Assembly: GCA_014534095.1 (NCBI GenBank)
Contig: JACVSD010000053.1
Span: 1-12,003, forward strand
Length of the DNA stretch: 12,003 nucleotides
From: Nitrospiraceae bacterium
GTDB lineage: Bacteria; Nitrospirota; Nitrospiria; Nitrospirales; Nitrospiraceae
Direction of reading: 5' to 3'
Positions 7,222 to 12,003 of this stretch are shown piece by piece. The notes beneath the pieces were generated by a model that was not told the DNA's origin, searched no databases, and was given only the letters and a program-made list of their open reading frames with translations. Position numbers and translations under genes: made by a program. The stretch's first letter is position 1, and every line of letters begins with the position of its first letter.

Positions 7222-7279
7222 AACGATTGGAACGCCCAGTATGGTACAAGCAGCGGCGTTGGTGAAAGGAGAACCAAAG

Positions 7280-7936
7280 ATGAATCGGTGCCCGATATCA
7301 CGATGGAGTGTCGTCATAGCGGTGGTCGGCATTCTGCTCTGGTGCGGAGAAGGCGATCGCGTCCAGGCGGCGGCGCCCGAAATCAAGGGCAACTACGAGT
7401 TGCTCAAAGAGGAGGCGTCCACCCATCAACGGGGAAAGGTTAAGATCGTGGAGTTCGCGGATTTCTATTGCCCGCACTGCCACCAATTCGATGAGACAGG
7501 GATTCCTCTGCTCGTGAAGGAATTCGGCAAGAAGGTGGACATCACCATGGTCGGATTCCCGGTCATTCACGGAAAACTACCCACCGCCTTTGACATGTAT
7601 GAGCAGGCCAAGAGCATGGGCAAGGGCAATGAGATGAAAGCGGTCCTCTTTCGCACCATTCATAAAGACAAGATGCAGGGCGTGCTGGATCGATCAATCC
7701 GCTCGTTGCTGATCAAGGAAGTCGGGTTGGATGTCGCGGCATTCGAAGCGGGCTTGGAAAGCGGCAAGCCGGCACAGGCCTTCGAGGATGGGCGCCGATG
7801 GGGCGAGCGCGTCAAGCTCAATTCGACGCCCGCGCTCCTGCTGGACGGTAATATCAAGATCGATGGCGTCAACATGACCGCGGAGAACGTGGTCACGGTC
7901 ATTCGGAGCATCCTGGAGAACGACACGAAGAAGTAA
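7280..7936 (+). CDS. DsbA-family periplasmic thiol:disulfide oxidoreductase
   Basis: 218 residues. The frame opens at 7241, but the ATG at 7280 has AAAGGAGA at 7265-7272 with 7 nt spacing and starts a good signal peptide (MNRCPISRWSVV..., cleavage near VQAAAPE), so it is preferred. The thioredoxin fold with helical insertion is clear: KVKIVEFADFYCPHCHQFDE, with the redox motif C64-P-H-C67 identical to that of E. coli DsbA, and the cis-Pro loop NSTPALLLDG (P184). The segment between, with VGFPVIHGK and AFDMYEQAKSMGKGNEM, matches the helical domain of DsbA-like proteins. Known role: introducing or shuffling disulfides in exported proteins. No dsbB partner is in the window. It lies divergent from the Slp-like gene and 108 nt upstream of the HtrA gene, which has its own promoter. 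Substrates may include the Cys-containing receptors nearby, which is inference. Confidence 0.92.
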   Translation: MNRCPISRWSVVIAVVGILLWCGEGDRVQAAAPEIKGNYELLKEEASTHQRGKVKIVEFADFYCPHCHQFDETGIPLLVKEFGKKVDITMVGFPVIHGKLPTAFDMYEQAKSMGKGNEMKAVLFRTIHKDKMQGVLDRSIRSLLIKEVGLDVAAFEAGLESGKPAQAFEDGRRWGERVKLNSTPALLLDGNIKIDGVNMTAENVVTVIRSILENDTKK

Positions 7937-7957
7937 GCACACTCGCCCCGGTAAGAG

Positions 7958-7986
7958 TTGAGCCCCCATCTGTCATCATCTAGAAT
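7958..7986 (+). promoter_or_regulatory. Sigma70-like promoter of the HtrA protease gene
   Basis: TTGAGC (7958-7963) is followed after 17 nt by TAGAAT (7981-7986), matching consensus at 4/6 and 5/6. A transcript would start near 7993, about 50 nt before the ATG at 8045. The protease is thus probably transcribed separately from the DsbA-like gene. Confidence 0.45.
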
Positions 7987-8044
7987 TACCAGTGCGCGCG
8001 CTTCTTCTGCATGATACTGTGAGCCTCCACTGGCCACAATCTCG

Positions 8045-9466
8045 ATGGAACCCGACGTGATCAGACGTGCCTGCATGCAGATCTCACTCTCCTTGATCGT
8101 GGCCGGCGTATTGCCATGGACGTTGGCTTGGGCCGGGGCGAGTCTGCTGCCGATTTCTAATGGCTCTGATCTGCAGGGCCAGATCAAGGCCACGGCCAAT
8201 AAAGTGCTTCCAGCGGTCGTCAGCATTGCGTCGACGGTCATGGTGCGGGATCAGGCGTTCAGCGATGAGACGTTGCCCTTTGGGCTCTTCAAGGAACCTC
8301 CGGCTCGCCGGCAGTACGGACAGGGCTCGGGGGTCATTGTTTCGCCGGATGGCTATATCGTGACCAACAATCATGTCGTCGCCGAGGCGGTCGACGTCGA
8401 GGTGATTCTGGCCGATCGGCGGCAATACAAGGGCAAGGTCGTCGCGACCGATCCCAAGACGGATGTGGCGGTGGTAAAAATACAGGCGTCGAATCTGCCC
8501 ACGGCGGCCTGGGGCGATTCGAGCCATCTCGCAGTCGGCGATTTTGTGCTGGCCATTGGCAATCCGCTTGGATTGAGCCGGACCGTGACGTTCGGCATTG
8601 TCAGTGCGGTCGGACGCGCGGATGTCGGCGTGGCCGATTTTGAGGACTTTATCCAGACCGACGCACCGATCAATCCCGGCAATTCCGGCGGCGCGCTGGT
8701 AAATATTCACGGCGAACTCATCGGGATTAACACGGCGATTGCCAGTCCAACCGGCGGAAGCGTCGGCGTGGGGTTCGCCATTCCCAGCAATATGGCGCGC
8801 GCCGCCATGCAAAGTCTGATCAAGACGGGACGGGTGGTGCGAGGCTTTCTCGGCGCCTCGACGCAAGACGTCAGCCCGCCTTTAGGAAAGATCTTCAGAC
8901 TGCCGGACGTCAAAGGCGCCATTGTGACGGATATCCAGGGGAAAGGCTCGGCGGAACGGGCCGGCCTGAGGCGCGGGGACGTCGTCGTGCGGTTTGACGG
9001 CCGGGATGTGATGGACAGCGGCCAGCTTCGAAATTTGATCGCGCAAGCGGCGATCGGGAGCAAGCATCGCCTGGATCTCATTCGTGAGGGGAAACCGCTC
9101 CAAGTTGATCTGATCGTGCAGGAGGCCCCGCGGGAGCGAGCCAAGAAGAATCAGGCGGCTTCTGCTTCGGTCTCCACCGCGCATCCGCTCTCGGGGGTGG
9201 TGTTCGATGATGTGACGCCGCCTTTGGCCCGGCAAATGGACCTCCCTGTCAGCAACGGGGTCGTGGTCACCGACCTGGAAGAAGGCAGCTTGGCCGAATC
9301 GTCGGGGCTCCAGCCCGGGGATGTGGTCCTTGAATTGAACCGGCAGGCGGTGAGTAACTTCAATGTCTTTCAACGCCTGGCCGATCCCCTCAAACCCACC
9401 GATCTCGCACTCCTCCTCGTCAACCGGCAGGGGAACGTGCTGTATATACCGATCCAAGGCGAATAA
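8045..9466 (+). CDS. htrA: Do/DegP-type (HtrA) periplasmic serine protease, two PDZ domains
   Basis: 473 residues, full length for the DegP/DegQ/MucD group. A signal peptide spans about residues 1-30 (hydrophobic SLSLIVAGVLPW, cleavage near AWAGAS). The start is uncertain: ATG 8045, GTG 8057 and ATG 8075 are in frame and none has a strong ribosome site. The S1C protease domain holds the full catalytic triad: H110 (YIVTNNHVVAEA), D140 (DPKTDVAVVKI) and S214 (INPGNSGGALVNIHGELIGI). PDZ1 spans about 265-357 (GFLGAS, AERAGLRRGDVVVRFDGRDV) and PDZ2 about 383-470 (LAESSGLQPGDVVLELN). There is a short acidic loop (SDETLPFGLFKEPP) instead of the long Q-linker of E. coli DegP. Known role: degrading or chaperoning misfolded envelope proteins, including outer-membrane barrels. 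It lies between the DsbA-like gene and nikR. Whether it is closest to DegP, DegQ or MucD cannot be decided here. Confidence 0.95.
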   Translation: MEPDVIRRACMQISLSLIVAGVLPWTLAWAGASLLPISNGSDLQGQIKATANKVLPAVVSIASTVMVRDQAFSDETLPFGLFKEPPARRQYGQGSGVIVSPDGYIVTNNHVVAEAVDVEVILADRRQYKGKVVATDPKTDVAVVKIQASNLPTAAWGDSSHLAVGDFVLAIGNPLGLSRTVTFGIVSAVGRADVGVADFEDFIQTDAPINPGNSGGALVNIHGELIGINTAIASPTGGSVGVGFAIPSNMARAAMQSLIKTGRVVRGFLGASTQDVSPPLGKIFRLPDVKGAIVTDIQGKGSAERAGLRRGDVVVRFDGRDVMDSGQLRNLIAQAAIGSKHRLDLIREGKPLQVDLIVQEAPRERAKKNQAASASVSTAHPLSGVVFDDVTPPLARQMDLPVSNGVVVTDLEEGSLAESSGLQPGDVVLELNRQAVSNFNVFQRLADPLKPTDLALLLVNRQGNVLYIPIQGE

Positions 9467-9507
9467 GCGTTCGGTCCTTCTTCTCTCTTGATCCTTTTGG
9501 TCCGACG

Positions 9508-9534
9508 GTGCTACGTTTCTCGAAATCGTAGCAT
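9508..9534 (+). promoter_or_regulatory. Putative NikR operator, inverted repeat upstream of nikR
   Basis: GTGCTAC (9508-9514), 13 nt, then GTAGCAT (9528-9534); the perfect core is TGCTACG/CGTAGCA with outer CCGA (9502-9505) and TCGG (9534-9537). As I recall, NikR sites outside enterobacteria have the form GTGTTAC-N13/14-GTAACAC, so length and spacing agree closely with one changed base per arm. It lies 8 nt before the nikR ATG; a weak promoter TTGATC (9488) with TACGTT (9512) would overlap it, suiting autorepression. As RNA it would form a hairpin and could instead terminate the protease transcript, though no T-tract follows. Confidence 0.5.
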
Positions 9535-9542
9535 CGGAACGT

Positions 9543-9959
9543 ATGAAGAAACTGGTCCGCTTCGGAGTCTCGCTCGATCAGCATCTGCTTTCGGCTTTCG
9601 ATCGCCACATCGAGGGAAGAAAATACACCAACCGCTCTGAAGCCCTGCGCGATCTGATTCGGGACAATCTCGTTGGAGAAGCGTGGGATCTGAACCAAGA
9701 GACCCTCGGAACGATCACGTTCGTCTACGACCATCGCGTGCGCGACCTGACGAGAAAGCTCACCCACATCCAGCACGATTTTCAGGGCCATATTATGGCC
9801 GGCATGCACGTCCATTTGGATCATGACCACTGCCTGGAAGTCCTGGTCGTGAAAGGCAAGGGCTCCGACATTCGAAAAGTCGCCGACGCCCTCGTGAGTG
9901 TGAAAGGCGTGAAGCACGGCAAATTGACGATGACGACAACCGGGAAAGGGTTGGTATAG
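9543..9959 (+). CDS. nikR: Nickel-responsive transcriptional regulator NikR
   Basis: 138 residues, the family's usual length. The N-terminal ribbon-helix-helix DNA-binding domain (VRFGVSLDQHLLSAFDRHI, then YTNRSEALRDLIRDNL) is followed by the ACT-like nickel-binding domain. All four high-affinity nickel ligands are present with the E. coli spacing: H78 (THIQHDF), H89 and H91 (MHVHLDH) and C97 (HDHCLEVLVVKG), corresponding to E. coli H76, H87, H89 and C95. The family binds Ni(II) as a tetramer and represses nickel uptake genes, or in some bacteria activates nickel enzymes. ATG 9543 has only a weak GGA at 9536-9538 as ribosome site. A palindromic site directly upstream suggests autoregulation. 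The next intact gene, on the same strand, encodes a TonB-dependent receptor, so control of outer-membrane nickel uptake is a reasonable inference. Confidence 0.96.
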   Translation: MKKLVRFGVSLDQHLLSAFDRHIEGRKYTNRSEALRDLIRDNLVGEAWDLNQETLGTITFVYDHRVRDLTRKLTHIQHDFQGHIMAGMHVHLDHDHCLEVLVVKGKGSDIRKVADALVSVKGVKHGKLTMTTTGKGLV

Positions 9960-10508
9960 GCATGCGTTTATGTGTCATTCACGGGCGCGGCAGCGGCCAC
10001 GGGAAGGAGTTGATCCAGCGTTCGCGCACCTAGCTGGAAGGAGCACATGAAACCGTCGCCTTGGAACGAACGCAGCCGCAAGTAAGGCGATGCGGCAAGC
10101 GGGGGCTAGTCGCAGCGGCACCGGGGAGCAAGCAATCAAACAGCGCGTTTTGAGGGTCGATATCATTCTGGCGTCGCTCAATCTGGTGTTGCGTGGGCCA
10201 TGTGGGGAAGGGTGACGCCAGGCCTCGCCGGTGCCATCCTCGACGCGCCCGGCGGGAAGCTCTTGCTGCCGCTCAACCGCGCGCAGGTGGAGGTTATGGG
10301 AGCCGAAGCTCTCACGCTCAAGCATCTGATCGGTCGTGCGATTGGTCGGGTGCAGGCCCTCCTGGCGTCGTCGGCGTCTGCCTGATTTCACGAACCCTGG
10401 TCATACCGTAACAGCCGGGCCACGAGGGCCTGCGCCAGCCGATGAGTCGGTTGCCGCCAGTCCACCGTGGGCGCCTCATCCGTCCACGCTCCTCATATGG
10501 ATGAGTGT
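9960..10508 (+). other. Region without an intact gene; broken coding-like fragments
   Basis: About 550 nt between nikR and the second receptor. I see no RNA gene and no mobile element. Three short plus-strand frames follow one another: 9962-10033 (24 codons including stop, MRLCVIHGRGSGHGKELIQR), 10090-10215 (41 residues, containing RVDIILASLNLVLRG) and 10200-10385 (61 residues, LAGAILDAPGGKLLLPLNRA), each in a different frame. The last is GC-rich at third codon positions as real genes here are, which suggests decay of one gene by frameshifts. The first piece faintly recalls the N-terminal NPxSGxGK region of diacylglycerol kinase-like proteins; this is weak. The stretch 10386-10508 should hold the receptor's promoter, but I find no convincing -35/-10 pair. 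Confidence 0.4.
10200..10385 (+). pseudogene. Short GC3-rich frame, probable gene remnant
   Basis: 61 codons from ATG 10200, no ribosome site, and overlapping the end of the 41-codon frame 10090-10215 in another phase. The predicted residues (VTPGLAGAILDAPGGKLLLP, then RAQVEVMGAEALTLKHLIGR) look protein-like, and most codons end in G or C, as in the flanking genes. I do not recognise a family. It is more likely the 3' end of a frameshifted gene than an independent small protein. Confidence 0.3.
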
Positions 10509-12003
10509 ATGAAGAAGCGCATGGCAGTAGTTCTGGGTGCGGTGATGGTGGGACTGACGTGGGTGGAATGGTTGTTTGCCCACGATCCCGACGCAGCCGA
10601 GTTGGAAGTCCCCGAGGTGTCGGTCATTGGTGAACGTCCCGTTGCGGCCTCCTCGCAACAGTTCATCCCGGACAAAGAATATCTGTTGCAGCCGCAAGGC
10701 CGGCCGGCGCAGGTCCTGCGGCTGATCCCGGGCTTCGTCGCCGTCGAACATTCGGGCGGGGCAGGCAAAGCAGATCAATACTTTTTGCGCGGATTCGACG
10801 CCGATCACGGGACCGATGTCGCCTTTTTTTCCGATGGTATGCCGATCAACTTGCGCACGCATGCTCACGGGCAAGGGTACACGGACCTCAATTTCATTAT
10901 CCCTGAAACCATCGAAGGACTCGATGTGTATAAAGGGGCCTATCTTCCGGAATTCGGCGATTTTGCCACCGCGGGAGCGGTGAACTTCCGGACGAGGCAG
11001 GTGGTCCAAGAAGGTCTTGCCCAGGCCACTGGTGGTCAATTTGATACCCAGAGGTATCTGGTGATGTTTTCGCCGACGAAAGACAAAGTTCGTACCCTCT
11101 TTGCAGCTGAGGGTTATTACACCAATGGGCCGTTCCAAAATGACAACCGGTATTTCAGGACCAACTTGTTCGGGAAGGCGACGACGAATCTGACCGGCCG
11201 GGATGAGCTGAGCCTGACGGCCACATTTCTAAGGTCTCAGTGGAATGCCTCCGGGGAAATTCCACTTCGAGCGGTGCATGACGGCACGCTGGACCGGTTC
11301 GGCGCCATTGATCCGACGGAAGGGGGCAATACGCTCAGGAGCACCGCCAGGTTGAATTATCATTACGACACCGCCTCGGGCGGACAGTTTTATGCGAACG
11401 CCTACGGCCAATATTATCGGTTGGATCTCTTCACCAATTTTACATTCGTTCTCAACGATCCGGTCAATGGCGACGGCTTTCTCCAGAGCGACCGGCGGGT
11501 CATGTATGGTGGGGATTTCGGCTATAAGCAGCGGGCGGAGCTGTGGGGGGTGCCGAGCGTCGGGACCATCGGATTTCAAACCCGAGTGGATGACATCCAT
11601 ACCAGGCTGGGGCCCCAAACGATGAGAACTCAGACCGGGACCACGACGGACAGTGACATTCTCGAAGCCTCGTACGCGCCCTTCGTCAAAGCCGAACTGC
11701 AGCCGGCCTCGTGGATTCGACTGGTTGGCGGCCTGCGCGCAGAAACGTTCACGTTTGATGTACGCAACCGCTGCGGGACCTGTGCCGAGCAGCCGGCCGG
11801 CCGGAAGCAATCGGGGATCGTGTTGCCGAAGATCAACGTGATGCTGGGGCCTTGGGCGAGCACGGAATTGTTCCTCAACTATGGCGAAGGCTATCATAGC
11901 AATGACGCGCGCTCGGCCGTCGCGCCTGGCTCGTCGCCGCTGGCACGGGCCAGGAGTTACGAGCTGGGCGTCCGCTCAAGACCTTGGGGGCCGGAAGGAG
12001 TCG
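10509..12003 (+). CDS. TonB-dependent outer-membrane receptor, N-terminal part (3' end outside window)
   Basis: The frame is open to the window edge, 498 codons visible and no stop. ATG 10509 is preferred because it starts a signal peptide (MKKRMAVVLGAVMVGLTW, cleavage near FAHDPD) with a weak GGATGAG upstream; ATG 10497 in the same frame would add four residues. A likely TonB box (ELEVPEVSVIGERP, residues 31-44) precedes a plug domain at about 48-162: QVLRLIPGFVAVEHSGGAGK, QYFLRGFDADHGTDVAFFSD, RTHAHGQGYTDLNFIIPETI, EGLDVYKGAYLPEFGDFATA and GAVNFRTR. Barrel strands follow. H118 and H120 lie in the plug, and C422-G-T-C425 lies in a predicted loop; both could bind metal. It is unlike the first receptor, which has a coiled-coil extension. 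Standing downstream of nikR on the same strand, it may carry nickel or a nickel chelate; the 550-nt gap weakens that link. Confidence 0.92.
   Translation, partial: MKKRMAVVLGAVMVGLTWVEWLFAHDPDAAELEVPEVSVIGERPVAASSQQFIPDKEYLLQPQGRPAQVLRLIPGFVAVEHSGGAGKADQYFLRGFDADHGTDVAFFSDGMPINLRTHAHGQGYTDLNFIIPETIEGLDVYKGAYLPEFGDFATAGAVNFRTRQVVQEGLAQATGGQFDTQRYLVMFSPTKDKVRTLFAAEGYYTNGPFQNDNRYFRTNLFGKATTNLTGRDELSLTATFLRSQWNASGEIPLRAVHDGTLDRFGAIDPTEGGNTLRSTARLNYHYDTASGGQFYANAYGQYYRLDLFTNFTFVLNDPVNGDGFLQSDRRVMYGGDFGYKQRAELWGVPSVGTIGFQTRVDDIHTRLGPQTMRTQTGTTTDSDILEASYAPFVKAELQPASWIRLVGGLRAETFTFDVRNRCGTCAEQPAGRKQSGIVLPKINVMLGPWASTELFLNYGEGYHSNDARSAVAPGSSPLARARSYELGVRSRPWGPEGV

Noticed and set aside
10047..10085. 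12-residue frame (MKPSPWNERSRK) with AAGGAG at 10038-10043
   Set aside because: Good ribosome site but only 12 codons, in a region that looks like decayed sequence; nothing else supports a real peptide.
10401..10406. TCATAC, one half of the E. coli-type NikR site, before the second receptor
   Set aside because: No matching GTATGA arm at the required distance, and no GTGTTAC-type arm near GTAACAG at 10408; a lone six-base match is chance.
10475..10505. CTCATCC/GGATGAG inverted repeat near the start of the second receptor
   Set aside because: Seven-base arms 17 nt apart could fold over the ribosome site, but the signal is too weak to separate from chance.
10476..11138. 220-codon minus-strand frame over the start of the second receptor
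   Set aside because: The plus strand encodes signal peptide, TonB box and plug motifs across the same bases, so this is a shadow.
1..12003. CRISPR array, insertion sequence, tRNA or rRNA
   Set aside because: No regularly spaced direct repeats, transposase frame, terminal inverted repeats, cloverleaf or rRNA-like stretch was seen.

Overview
The window is about 60% GC and comes from a Gram-negative bacterium. It encodes two TonB-dependent outer-membrane receptors, a TonB-type energy transducer, an Slp-type lipoprotein, a DegP/HtrA protease, and several secreted thiol-redox or repeat proteins. GC content, gene style and the mix of TonB receptors, TPR proteins and BNR-propeller proteins fit a Nitrospira-like (Nitrospirota) genome. 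That assignment is an inference; no marker gene is present to prove it.

Layout. (1) 2-5440, plus strand: a tightly packed operon made of the C-terminal part of a TonB-family protein (cut by the window edge), a secreted BNR/Asp-box beta-propeller with a CxCC motif, a TlpA-like thioredoxin, a small His/Cys-rich two-helix membrane protein with a 9-C tract, and a 775-residue TonB-dependent receptor. Gaps are 2 nt or overlaps of 11 and 4 nt, so the first four genes are probably translationally coupled. (2) 5469-6634: a hairpin, a good sigma70-like promoter and a secreted nine-repeat TPR protein. (3) 6668-7207, minus strand: an Slp-family lipoprotein whose GTG start sits just after an extended -10 element, suggesting a leaderless transcript. 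(4) 7280-9466: a DsbA-family oxidoreductase, then a two-PDZ HtrA protease with its own promoter. (5) 9508-9959: nikR with an inverted repeat upstream that looks like a NikR operator. (6) 9960-10508: about 550 bases without an intact gene, holding broken coding-like pieces. (7) 10509 to the window end: the N-terminal two-thirds or so of a second TonB-dependent receptor.

How the genes may work together. The first operon looks like a self-contained outer-membrane uptake module, with its own energy transducer, receptor, thiol-redox protein and metal-ligand-rich partners. Its substrate cannot be read from the sequence; a thiophilic metal such as copper, or a metal complex, is my best guess. The nikR gene with its putative operator, next to a second receptor carrying His and Cys clusters, suggests nickel-responsive control of outer-membrane metal uptake. 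The middle genes (DsbA-like, HtrA, Slp-like) are envelope folding and quality-control functions. No tRNA, rRNA, CRISPR array, insertion sequence or phage gene was seen.
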